From Oscillospiraceae bacterium (lineage in GTDB: Bacteria; Bacillota; Clostridia; Oscillospirales; Oscillospiraceae): DNA of 56,262 nucleotides. The translations under genes were made by a program, and so were the position numbers. Below, piece by piece: positions 1 through 7,163 of the stretch. The DNA is taken from NCBI GenBank assembly GCA_017398685.1, contig JAFQFH010000002.1, forward strand, positions 1 through 56,262, given 5' to 3'. The first letter of the stretch is position 1. Each line of letters starts with the position of its first letter. The notes under the pieces were generated by a model that was given only the letters and a program-made list of their open reading frames with translations, did no database searches and had not been told where the DNA came from.

Positions 1-1015
1 AGTACTCCATGGGGTAGGTCAGATACTCAACGCTCTCAAGCTGGTCGCAGGTGACGTAGCCGGCGGGAGCACGGAGCAGGGTGGGGATGCGGTTTACGAT
101 GGTGGCGCAGGTGTGCTCCACGGTTGCGGGCTTCTCAACGCTGAACTTCACGTCGGGCTCGCCGAAGATCTCCCAGTCGCACATATCGCCGTCGTCGGGG
201 CCGTAGACCTTACCGATGGTCTCTTCCTCGATCTCGATGCCCTGCATGGTCTCGATGGTGACCACGGCAGACATACCGATGCAGTTGCCGGCCTTGATGT
301 CCTTGCCCAGAGTGGAGCTGTAAATGTCATGGTCGATGACATAGGGGACATGCTTCTGGGAAATGCTCTTGATGGTCAGACCCAGCTTGTTGCAGATAGC
401 CTCTGCGGCATTCCATGCGTAGGAGGGCTCAAACTCTGCGGGGTGGGCGATCTCAGCCTCGAACTGGGCGGCAGTCAGGTCGCAGCCGTGTGCCTTGGCA
501 AGAGCTATGCCGTACTCGTCCACGTTGTAGCTGTATGCGCCCTTGATCTTGTTTATCTTGTGGCAGCCGCCGGCTACCAGAGCCACGAAGTTGATCCAGT
601 AGATGTCCTGCATACCGCTGCCGGTGATGGTGCAGTTATTTTCCTTTGCAATGGCGTCGAGCCTGTTGATCATGGCGGCAGAAGTGGTCCAGGGGTAGAT
701 GGCCTCTTCGCAGGTGGTGATGACGTTGATGCCGCGGGAAACGCACTGCTCGATGGCTTCGTAAATGTCGCCGATGAAGCTGCGGGTGGTGATGATGGCC
801 ACATCAGCCTTGCACTCGTCCAGAACCTTCTCGGCATTGTCGGAGACGATGATGCCGGTCTTTACGCCAAGACCTGCCCAGTCGCCAACGTCCTGACCCA
901 GAGACTCGCCGCGGCCGATAGCGCCGACGATCTGTGCGCCCTTCTCATAGAGGTAACGCAGTGTGTATTTGCTCATCTTGCCGCAGCCGTACTGTACTAC
1001 TTTTATCTTGTCCAT
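1..1015 (-). CDS. DapB-like / 2,4-diaminopentanoate dehydrogenase-like NAD(P)-dependent oxidoreductase (C-terminus cut by window edge)
   Basis: The 338 visible codons start at an ATG preceded by AAGGAGGT and run off the left edge without a stop. The N-terminus is a Rossmann fold with [10 protein letters not shown] (residues 8-17). The overall look matches the dihydrodipicolinate-reductase-like amine dehydrogenases, including 2,4-diaminopentanoate dehydrogenase (about 340 residues), so only a few residues are probably missing. Members of this family oxidise or form an amine with NAD(P)H. No ornithine or lysine fermentation genes are visible beside it, so the substrate is unknown. It stands behind its own promoter with a leader of about 160 nt. 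Confidence 0.7.
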   Translation of the reverse strand, partial: MDKIKVVQYGCGKMSKYTLRYLYEKGAQIVGAIGRGESLGQDVGDWAGLGVKTGIIVSDNAEKVLDECKADVAIITTRSFIGDIYEAIEQCVSRGINVITTCEEAIYPWTTSAAMINRLDAIAKENNCTITGSGMQDIYWINFVALVAGGCHKINKIKGAYSYNVDEYGIALAKAHGCDLTAAQFEAEIAHPAEFEPSYAWNAAEAICNKLGLTIKSISQKHVPYVIDHDIYSSTLGKDIKAGNCIGMSAVVTIETMQGIEIEEETIGKVYGPDDGDMCDWEIFGEPDVKFSVEKPATVEHTCATIVNRIPTLLRAPAGYVTCDQLESVEYLTYPMEY

Positions 1016-1131
1016 TTTCGGACCTCCTTGGTTTATAATATAATGCCTGCTGCTGTTTTGCAGTCAGCGCATTTTTTGAACATTGACTTTTGGATAGCTT
1101 CAACTCCCGTTGGACTAGTTTCCCCCCAAAC

Positions 1132-1158
1132 AGAGCTTTTATCCGCAGCAAAAGCTCT
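1132..1158 (-). other. Leader hairpin upstream of the amine-dehydrogenase-like gene
   Basis: AGAGCTTTT and AAAAGCTCT form a perfect 9-bp stem with a 9-base loop inside the predicted leader of the minus-strand gene starting at 1015. No U-tract follows, so it is not a standard terminator. It may stabilise or regulate the leader. I recognise no riboswitch class. Confidence 0.4.
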
Positions 1159-1181
1159 GTGCAGCACCAGAGCTTGACAAT

Positions 1182-1210
1182 AATATAACACAATAGGTAA
1201 AATATAACAA
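1182..1210 (-). promoter_or_regulatory. Predicted promoter of the amine-dehydrogenase-like gene
   Basis: Read on the minus strand: -35 TTGTTA (1210-1205), a 17-bp spacer and -10 TATATT (1187-1182). Transcription would start near 1175, giving a leader of about 160 nt before the ATG at 1015. Confidence 0.45.
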
Positions 1211-1213
1211 GGC

Positions 1214-1238
1214 AAATTTTACCACGCATGGTAAATTT
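1214..1238. promoter_or_regulatory. Palindrome, possible operator
   Basis: TTTACCA (1218-1224), CGCA, TGGTAAA (1229-1235) is a perfect 7-bp inverted repeat with further partial symmetry outside. It lies directly upstream of the predicted -35 of the minus-strand promoter, where an activator site would sit. The rest of the 1016-1419 gap is AT-rich with no further gene visible. Confidence 0.4.
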
Positions 1239-1419
1239 GTGCGCATCAGAGATACAGCAGAAAAATTGCGGATGTTTAAAGCGAAGCTTTTGTGAAATAT
1301 AGTCAAAAAATTATCATATTCTTCCAGGCATAAATACCGGGACAGGTGCCAAACAGTCCTTTTTATGGGACAGAAAAATACGCATAATAAAACCACAGAA
1401 AAAACCGGGAGGAAAGAAT

Positions 1420-1587
1420 ATGAAAATGCGTGATTTTTTGTACAGCGGCTGCTTTGATGCACAGGAGGGCTTTGTGGGTCATGAGGTGAAGTGTGATGAG
1501 GACGAGGCGGATTGCAAGGGCACAAAGAGCCTTATCTGGTATCTTATGATGCTGCAAATTCTGGTGCTGCTGAGTAATTTGCTGTAA
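1420..1587 (+). CDS. Small putative membrane protein, 55 residues
   Basis: ATG at 1420 follows a strong GGGAGGAAAG ribosome site. The 55 codons give an acidic N-terminal half with three cysteines (residues 11, 25, 32), then one hydrophobic helix (about residues 38-55) ending at the C-terminus, so the peptide may be tail-anchored. It precedes the DUF4317 gene by 73 bases on the same strand. I do not recognise the family. Support is the ribosome site, the helix and in-register codons. Confidence 0.5.
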   Translation: MKMRDFLYSGCFDAQEGFVGHEVKCDEDEADCKGTKSLIWYLMMLQILVLLSNLL

Positions 1588-1660
1588 TAAGCACACTTCT
1601 GGACAATCGGAAAAGCTTATGGCATAATGGGCTGGCAAAGAAAAAATTTCGAGGTAGAGC

Positions 1661-2794
1661 ATGAATCAAAAGGAACTCAATGAGATTCGCCGGCGCATCA
1701 AGCCCGAGCGCAGCAGCATAAATCATATCTACGGCTGCTATGTAAATTCCCAGCGTGAGGTCATCTCCTATATTGACGAATCGGTGGGGCTTCTGAGCCG
1801 GGAAGAGGTGGAAAAATATCTCTCACTTGTGAAAAAGACCCTCTCCGGCACTCTGGGGAGAAATCTTGTGGACATCAGCTTTGCCACAAAGCAGGTCATG
1901 GACAGCGACGAGCACAGGCTTCTTTCCGCCCTCAGAAAGACCGAGCTTCAGGATGCGGTGCTGCGGGACGAATTTTTCCGCTGTATCCGCGAGTCTGTGG
2001 ACATGGGGGAGGATAACTACCTTATTCTTCTGGCCTTCGATGCCTACGATGTGCCCCATTACGGGAAGGACGGCAATGCAGACGAGGGCCGGGGAGAGGT
2101 ATTCAAGTACATACTCTGCTGCATCTGCCCGGTGAAGGAGGGCAAGGTGCAGTTGGGCTATGATGCGGAGGAAAAGCGCTTCCACAACTCACTTATCAAC
2201 CAGATAGTGGCTGCGCCGGAGCTGGGCTTCATGTTCCCAAGCTTTGACGACCGCAGCACCAATATCTATAACGCCCTTTTCTACTCCCGCAATATCGGCC
2301 AGATACATCAGGACTTTATAGATGCGGTGTTCAAAACCAAGGTGCCCATGTCCGCCCTTGAGCAGCGGGAGACTTTCACTGCCGTTCTGGCTGAGACGGA
2401 CGAAAAGCCCCTCAGCTATGATATTGTCCAGTCCGTACACGAGCAGTTGAGCGACCGCATTGCCGTCCATAAGGAGAGTAAGGACCCGGAGCCGCTGACC
2501 CTCAGTGTTGATGAGCTGGATGAGATACTTGAAAACAGCGGCCTGGACGACAAAAAGCGGGAGAGCTTCTGCCGCAGCATGGAAAAGGAGTTCGGCGAGG
2601 ATGCCATGCTGAGCCCCGCCAACATAATCGACAGCAAGAAGCTTGAGATATGCACTCCCGAGGTCAAGGTCACCGTTGACCCCAAGTTCGGCTACCTTGT
2701 GCAGACAAGGGTCATCGAGGGCAGAAAGTACATCATGATCTCCGCCGACGCAGGGGTGGAGGTCAACGGCATCGCCGTGAACATAGAAGAATAA
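1661..2794 (+). CDS. DUF4317 family protein
   Basis: A 377-residue soluble protein whose beginning (NQKELNEIRRRIKPERSSI) and layout match DUF4317, a family common in gut Clostridia with no known function. The ATG at 1661 is the first in frame and has a weak GAGGTAG ribosome site. No signal peptide, membrane helix or catalytic motif is visible. The C-terminal quarter looks like a small mixed alpha/beta domain. The next gene, a WYL regulator, starts 23 bases downstream on the same strand, so the two are probably co-transcribed. The family call is confident; the role is unknown. Confidence 0.75.
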   Translation: MNQKELNEIRRRIKPERSSINHIYGCYVNSQREVISYIDESVGLLSREEVEKYLSLVKKTLSGTLGRNLVDISFATKQVMDSDEHRLLSALRKTELQDAVLRDEFFRCIRESVDMGEDNYLILLAFDAYDVPHYGKDGNADEGRGEVFKYILCCICPVKEGKVQLGYDAEEKRFHNSLINQIVAAPELGFMFPSFDDRSTNIYNALFYSRNIGQIHQDFIDAVFKTKVPMSALEQRETFTAVLAETDEKPLSYDIVQSVHEQLSDRIAVHKESKDPEPLTLSVDELDEILENSGLDDKKRESFCRSMEKEFGEDAMLSPANIIDSKKLEICTPEVKVTVDPKFGYLVQTRVIEGRKYIMISADAGVEVNGIAVNIEE

Positions 2795-2817
2795 ATTTCA
2801 GTAAAGGTCGTGGGAAA

Positions 2818-3810
2818 ATGGCCCGTTCATCCTTTCAGAAACTGAAGATACTCTACGTGATGGACTATCTTCTCAAAAACTCCGATGAGGAGCATCCCGT
2901 AAGCATCTCACAGCTCATTACAGAGCTTGAAACGAGAGGCATTGCCGCCGAGCGAAAGAGCATATATGACGATATCGAGTGCCTTAGAGAGTACGGCCTT
3001 GATATCATCCAGAGCGGTGCGGGAAAAAACAGCGGCTATTATGTGTCCCAGCGGGATTTTGAGCTGCCGGAGCTTAAGCTTTTGGTGGACAGTGTCCAGT
3101 GCTCCAAGTTCATTACCCACAAAAAGACCATGTCCCTCATAAAAAAGATAGGCGGCCTTGCAAGTGTCCATCAGGCCCGGCAGCTTGGCCGTCAGGTCTA
3201 TGTGAAAAACCGCATCAAGACCATGAATGAGTCCATCTACTACAATGTGGACGAGATACACAGGGGCATTGCCGAGAATAAAAAAATACGCTTCCACTAC
3301 TTTGAGTACAGCGTACAAAAAGAGCGCCGCTTCCGCAGAAACGGCGCATGGTATGTGATAAGCCCCTATTCCCTGGGCTGGGACGACGAAAATTACTATC
3401 TTGTGGGCTTTGACTCCGAGGCCGGGAGAATTAAGCATTTTCGCGTGGACAAGATGGCGGATATCGGCGTTACCGATGAAGACAGGGACGGGCAGGAAAG
3501 CTACGCTGCCCTTGACATGGCAGTGTATGCCCGCAAAACTTTTGGGATGTTCACCGGGGAAGAAACCACTGTCCACCTTCGCTTTGAAAAGGACATGGTA
3601 GGCCCGGTGCTGGACAGGCTGGGCCGGGATGTGATGCTCATACCCGATGGGGAGGAGCATTTCACCGTCAGAACCGATGTGGTGGTCAGCCCTCAGTTTT
3701 TTGCATGGATATTCGGCTTTGCGGGAAAGGCGCAGATATTGGGGCCGGAGTCTGTAGTGGACGCCATGAAGGAGCAGCTACAGCGGGTTTCTGAGCGTAT
3801 CTGTCCGTAA
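2818..3810 (+). CDS. WYL-domain transcriptional regulator (YafY/DeoR-like HTH)
   Basis: A 330-residue regulator. Residues 1-65 form a winged helix-turn-helix (SISQLITELETRGIAAERKS followed by YDDIE). Residues 140-225 form the WYL domain, with RFHYFEY, WYVISPYSLGWDDENYYLVG and an HFRVDKM segment; a WCX-like C-terminal domain follows. WYL domains sense ligands, in several cases nucleic-acid related, and tune DNA binding. The likely target is local: an inverted repeat at 3823-3856 lies directly downstream, in front of a 33-residue peptide gene. The upstream partner is DUF4317. Confidence 0.85.
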   Translation: MARSSFQKLKILYVMDYLLKNSDEEHPVSISQLITELETRGIAAERKSIYDDIECLREYGLDIIQSGAGKNSGYYVSQRDFELPELKLLVDSVQCSKFITHKKTMSLIKKIGGLASVHQARQLGRQVYVKNRIKTMNESIYYNVDEIHRGIAENKKIRFHYFEYSVQKERRFRRNGAWYVISPYSLGWDDENYYLVGFDSEAGRIKHFRVDKMADIGVTDEDRDGQESYAALDMAVYARKTFGMFTGEETTVHLRFEKDMVGPVLDRLGRDVMLIPDGEEHFTVRTDVVVSPQFFAWIFGFAGKAQILGPESVVDAMKEQLQRVSERICP

Positions 3811-3822
3811 TATTGTACAGTG

Positions 3823-3856
3823 CCTGATTTATTATATGTACATAAGATAAATCAGG
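3823..3856 (+). promoter_or_regulatory. Inverted repeat overlapping a ribosome site (operator or SD-masking hairpin)
   Basis: CCTGATTTAT (3823-3832) and ATAAATCAGG (3847-3856) are perfect 10-bp complementary arms, with the palindrome TATGTACATA (3835-3844) between them. The right arm covers the first half of the AGGAGG ribosome site (3854-3859) of the peptide at 3868. If transcribed, the stem would hide the site. If the promoter lies within the repeat, it would instead be an operator, for example for the WYL regulator. Confidence 0.5.
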
Positions 3857-3867
3857 AGGTACTTACA

Positions 3868-3969
3868 ATGAAAGGATATAATGTGCACAACGGTTACATG
3901 GGCTATGTGGAAGGCCGCTATCAGCTTTTCGCCAGCGAGGGCGACTACATGGAATATATGGAAGACTAA
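3868..3969 (+). CDS. Small protein, 33 residues
   Basis: ATG at 3868 sits eight bases after AGGAGG. The 33 codons give an acidic, tyrosine-rich peptide (GYMGYVEGRY, then ASEGDYMEYMED) and end just before a strong terminator. Its own ribosome site and terminator, and a flanking inverted repeat, argue for a real gene. I have the impression of similar short peptides in other clostridia but can name no family and no function. Confidence 0.6.
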   Translation: MKGYNVHNGYMGYVEGRYQLFASEGDYMEYMED

Positions 3970-3970
3970 A

Positions 3971-4001
3971 GAAAGCGCACCCTGCGGTGCGCTTTCTTTT
4001 T
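3971..4001 (+). terminator. Rho-independent terminator
   Basis: GAAAGCGCACC (3971-3981), loop CTGC, GGTGCGCTTTC (3986-3996), then TTTT. It ends the 33-residue peptide transcript and faces the convergent cyclophilin gene, which it may also serve. Confidence 0.9.
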
Positions 4002-4614
4002 ATCTGACGATGGTTATGGATTTTATCACAGGCTGGGCATCCGCGGGGATGGTGCCGTTGTTGTCCACAGGCTTTGCATCCTCACAGACCTTGTCCACCA
4101 CTTCAATACCTTCGGTCACGTAGCCGAATGCGGCATATGCTCCATCAAGGAAGGTGGAGTCTGCATGGACTATAAAGAACTGGGAGCTTGCGGAATCAGG
4201 CTGATTGGAGCGGGCCATGGAAATAGCACCTCTGGTGTGGCTGAGGGGATTATCCACGCCGTTTTGCTTGAACTCACCCTTTATCTTGTTGTCGCTGCCG
4301 CCGGTGCCGTTGCCCAGCGGGTCGCCGCCCTGCATCATAAAGCCGCTCATTATCCGGTGGAAGGTAAGTCCATTATAAAAGCCGGACTCGGCCAGCTCAA
4401 CAAAGTTCTTCACAGTGATGGGGGCAGCCTTGCCGTCCAGCACCAGAGTGATGCTGCCGTAGTTTTCTATCTCGATAATGGCGGTGCAGCTTTCAATTAT
4501 CTCGCCAACATCCTCAGCGGGGGCAGAGGGAGCGGCGGGAGCCTTGCCGCAGGCGGAGAGCAGCAGGGCAGATATTACGACAAGTATGGCTATAAGTCTG
4601 AAGCTGTTTTTCAT
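4000..4614 (-). CDS. Cyclophilin-type peptidyl-prolyl cis-trans isomerase, lipoprotein
   Basis: A 204-residue extracytoplasmic protein. The start is placed at ATG 4614, which has an AAAGGAAA ribosome site and begins a lipoprotein signal (hydrophobic stretch ending LLLSAC, lipidated Cys near residue 22). A longer upstream reading frame lacks these signals. The cyclophilin domain follows with FHRIMSGFMMQGGDP, an ARSNQPDSASSQFF segment and AFGYVTEG. It should assist folding of secreted proteins by proline isomerisation at the outer membrane face. It is last in a minus-strand group with a YczE-like membrane protein (14-base gap) and an Sfp-type transferase. Confidence 0.9.
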   Translation of the reverse strand: MKNSFRLIAILVVISALLLSACGKAPAAPSAPAEDVGEIIESCTAIIEIENYGSITLVLDGKAAPITVKNFVELAESGFYNGLTFHRIMSGFMMQGGDPLGNGTGGSDNKIKGEFKQNGVDNPLSHTRGAISMARSNQPDSASSQFFIVHADSTFLDGAYAAFGYVTEGIEVVDKVCEDAKPVDNNGTIPADAQPVIKSITIVR

Positions 4615-4628
4615 GGTGTTTTCCTTTC

Positions 4629-5252
4629 TTATGCTGCGGTATTGCGGCGGGCGAAAACTCCCTTCCAGAAGTCCATCAAAGGCCCGAAAAGCAAAGCGGC
4701 GATGACCGTGCCCTCGCGCAAAGTCCACTCAATGCCGAAAATGAGGGAAATTGCCACGGAGATTATAACCAGTACCACGTCAATCTTCTGCCTCAGCTTG
4801 CCGATGGTAGTGCCCAGCCTGTCAGCTGCCAGCTGAGTGAAGCCTTCCATGGGTGTGCGCATGAGCTTTGTCTCCAGCACGAGGATGCAGCCGAAGGAGC
4901 TGACAACGAAAGAGAGAAGGCAGACCACAAGCCGCACTATGTACGTATCAAAGCTGACGTTTTTCAAAACAGTGTAGAGGAAGAAATTGAGCACGGAGCC
5001 GCCCAGAATGACGTAGAGCACCTGAAGAAACTCAATTTTACGGAAATTTTTGCCTTCAATAATCAGCTGACCCACAAAAAAACTGCCGTGGAACAGCATG
5101 GAGAAATGCCCCACCTTCATGCCGATGAGCATGGCGATGGAGGCGATAGCGGCATCTACCGGCAGCACGCCGATGGCAGCCTTCATGGCAAAGGCCACAG
5201 CGCCGTATATAAGCAGTATACCCAGAATGGTCATGGAAATTTTTTTAAACAT
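4629..5252 (-). CDS. YczE/YitT-like integral membrane protein
   Basis: A 207-residue protein with about five hydrophobic helices. The N-terminus (GILLIYGAVAFAMKAAIGVLP) and the C-terminal GTVIAALLFGPLMDFW segment are typical of the YczE/YyaS/YitT group of membrane proteins, whose substrate is unknown. The ribosome site GAAAGG precedes ATG 5252. It lies between an Sfp-type transferase (37 bases upstream) and a cyclophilin lipoprotein. Some YczE-like genes sit beside sfp in Bacillus, so the neighbourhood is not random. A second family member occurs at 37435. Confidence 0.75.
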   Translation of the reverse strand: MFKKISMTILGILLIYGAVAFAMKAAIGVLPVDAAIASIAMLIGMKVGHFSMLFHGSFFVGQLIIEGKNFRKIEFLQVLYVILGGSVLNFFLYTVLKNVSFDTYIVRLVVCLLSFVVSSFGCILVLETKLMRTPMEGFTQLAADRLGTTIGKLRQKIDVVLVIISVAISLIFGIEWTLREGTVIAALLFGPLMDFWKGVFARRNTAA

Positions 5253-5289
5253 ATCGGTTAAACCTTTCAGATTATTTGCTCAAAGCGCA

Positions 5290-5937
5290 TTATAACGCAT
5301 CATACGGCACAAATTCAATAGTTTCGGAAAATACTGCGTCCTCAGAGCAGACAGACAGGCAATAGCCCTCAACGGAGTACTCCTTTACATGGCAAGCACA
5401 GGGCAGACCCTCACGGAAAACGGAAAGATCGCCGCCGATATCAACGTAAAAGCTGCTCAGGGGAAGCTTCAGACCCTCGCCGGTCATTTTTATATAGCTC
5501 TCCTTCATAGTCCAGAGACGGAAAAACTCCCGGTTAAGCATGTCCCCGGAAAAGCGGCTCAGATATTCAATTTCCTCCGGGGCAAAAAAACGCTCTGCCA
5601 CCTTTTCACGAGCCTGAGCTGACCTCTCGATATCACAGCCCACAGACTTGTCACCCACAGCGCATATGACCATATCCCCCGAGTGGGAGAGACTGAAGCA
5701 TATCCCTTCAACAAAGGGCTTGCCCTTGTCACCATAGCGGAGAGCTTTGCTTTCAAATCCGCGCTGCCTCAGCACCCACTTTAAAAGCAATGACGCCCCG
5801 GCGCTCTGCTTCCTTTTCAGACATTCCCTCTGGCGAAGGGCCTTTTCCCGGCGCTCCGGCCAGACACAGTCCAGCATCTCCGGCGCATCAAGAGGATCCG
5901 GGAGAGAAGCTATATTCAAAGCGTATACATGTACCAT
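5290..5937 (-). CDS. 4'-phosphopantetheinyl transferase, Sfp/Gsp type
   Basis: A 215-residue protein that transfers the phosphopantetheine arm of CoA to carrier proteins. Magnesium-binding residues are visible in VGCDIER (D102, E104) and WTMKESYIK (E146), with the substrate-contacting FSLSHSGD at 81-88. ATG 5937 has GGCGGTG in front; an in-frame GTG at 5946 has no ribosome site. No polyketide or nonribosomal peptide synthetase lies in the window, so its acceptor (fatty-acid ACP or a distant synthase) is unknown. It is first in a minus-strand operon with a YczE-like gene. Confidence 0.9.
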   Translation of the reverse strand: MVHVYALNIASLPDPLDAPEMLDCVWPERREKALRQRECLKRKQSAGASLLLKWVLRQRGFESKALRYGDKGKPFVEGICFSLSHSGDMVICAVGDKSVGCDIERSAQAREKVAERFFAPEEIEYLSRFSGDMLNREFFRLWTMKESYIKMTGEGLKLPLSSFYVDIGGDLSVFREGLPCACHVKEYSVEGYCLSVCSEDAVFSETIEFVPYDAL

Positions 5938-5953
5938 CAATATCACCGCCTAT

Positions 5954-5982
5954 AATATAGAGCAAAGCGGCCCCTTTTTCAA
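5954..5982 (-). promoter_or_regulatory. Predicted promoter of the Sfp-type gene
   Basis: Minus strand: -35 TTGAAA (5982-5977), 17-bp spacer, -10 TATATT (5959-5954). Transcription would begin near 5947, leaving an unusually short leader of about ten bases before ATG 5937. Confidence 0.55.
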
Positions 5983-6004
5983 CAATTCTTAAATCTTTGT
6001 CAGC

Positions 6005-6033
6005 TTGAAATTTGCTGTCCCATGCCATATAAT
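6005..6033 (+). promoter_or_regulatory. Predicted promoter of the patatin/GH13 operon
   Basis: -35 TTGAAA (6005-6010), 17-bp spacer, -10 TATAAT (6028-6033). It diverges from the Sfp promoter within the 143-base gap. Confidence 0.65.
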
Positions 6034-6080
6034 ATTTTTAATGGAAACTAAGCCCTTTTTGTTCGCGGAAGGATGATAAA

Positions 6081-7154
6081 ATGGAACTTAAACTGGACAT
6101 AAACAAGACCTACGCCATCGCCCTTGAGGGCGGCGGAGCCAAGGGCGCCTATGAGGTAGGCGTGTGGAAGGCTCTGGACGAGGCAGGAATAAAATACAAT
6201 GCAGTGGCCGGCACCTCCGTGGGCGCCCTCAACGGTGCCATGATGGCCATGCGCGATCTGAAAGGCGCGATAGATGCCTGGTGGAACATTCGCCTGAGCG
6301 ACATTGTGGATGTGAATGAGGGCAAGGAGGATGAGATGCTCCGCCTTTTTGCAGGCGAGGCTGACATGAGCGACATTCAGGAGATACTGCCCCACGCTCT
6401 GGATATTATCAAAAACCGTGGTCTGGACGTTTCCCCTCTGCGCCGTTGGGTGAACAGGCTTGCCGATACTGCCGCCATCAAAAACTCCGATGTGGAGCTT
6501 TTTGTCAGCACCGTTGCCCTGTCGGACAAGAAGGGTGTCACGGTGAAAGTCAACGAGCTGCCGGAGGATGAGATGTGCGATATGCTCCTTGCCAGCGCCT
6601 ACCACCCCAGCTTCCGACTTGAAAGGCTGGGCGGCAAGTACTATACCGACGGCGGCTTTTTTGATAGCCTGCCCATATTCCCACTGGTGGAGCGGGGCTA
6701 TAAGGACATAATCGCCGTGTGCCTGCCCGGTGCGGGTATACACAGGCTCTTTATCCCGCCCAAGGATGTGAACATCACCTATATCGACACCGACGATGAT
6801 TTGGGCGGCGTTCTCAGCTTCGATGCAGCCAACTCCCGCCGCAACATGGAAATAGGCTATATGGACGCACTGAGGGTGCTCTATGGTCTTGCAGGCAAGC
6901 GTTACTATATAGAAAAGACCATGGACGAGCGGCAGGCGCTCAATATGCTTATCGACTGCTTTTACAGTGACGATGCCGAGCTTCGCGATATCACGGAGCA
7001 TCAGCTTCCAAAGCTTGCGGCAAAGCTTGACATGGAAAGCTGCACCTATCATGAGCTTTTGCTCGCCCACTATGAGCTTATTGCCAAGCGCAGGGGGCTT
7101 GAGCGCATGAAGGTTTATACTGATACAGAGTTTATAAAACTTCTGAGGGATTGA
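6081..7154 (+). CDS. Patatin-like phospholipase
   Basis: A 357-residue cytoplasmic protein with the patatin Ser-Asp dyad: oxyanion hole GGGAKG (17-22), nucleophile elbow GTSVG (Ser46) and DGG (Asp190). The family hydrolyses acyl ester bonds of phospholipids or related lipids. There is no signal peptide, so it would act on the inner membrane leaflet or soluble substrates. The C-terminal 150 residues after the catalytic fold are not a domain I can name. The GH13 glucosidase starts nine bases after the stop, so both are likely translated from one mRNA; a metabolic link is not obvious. Confidence 0.88.
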   Translation: MELKLDINKTYAIALEGGGAKGAYEVGVWKALDEAGIKYNAVAGTSVGALNGAMMAMRDLKGAIDAWWNIRLSDIVDVNEGKEDEMLRLFAGEADMSDIQEILPHALDIIKNRGLDVSPLRRWVNRLADTAAIKNSDVELFVSTVALSDKKGVTVKVNELPEDEMCDMLLASAYHPSFRLERLGGKYYTDGGFFDSLPIFPLVERGYKDIIAVCLPGAGIHRLFIPPKDVNITYIDTDDDLGGVLSFDAANSRRNMEIGYMDALRVLYGLAGKRYYIEKTMDERQALNMLIDCFYSDDAELRDITEHQLPKLAAKLDMESCTYHELLLAHYELIAKRRGLERMKVYTDTEFIKLLRD

Positions 7155-7163
7155 GGGAAAATT

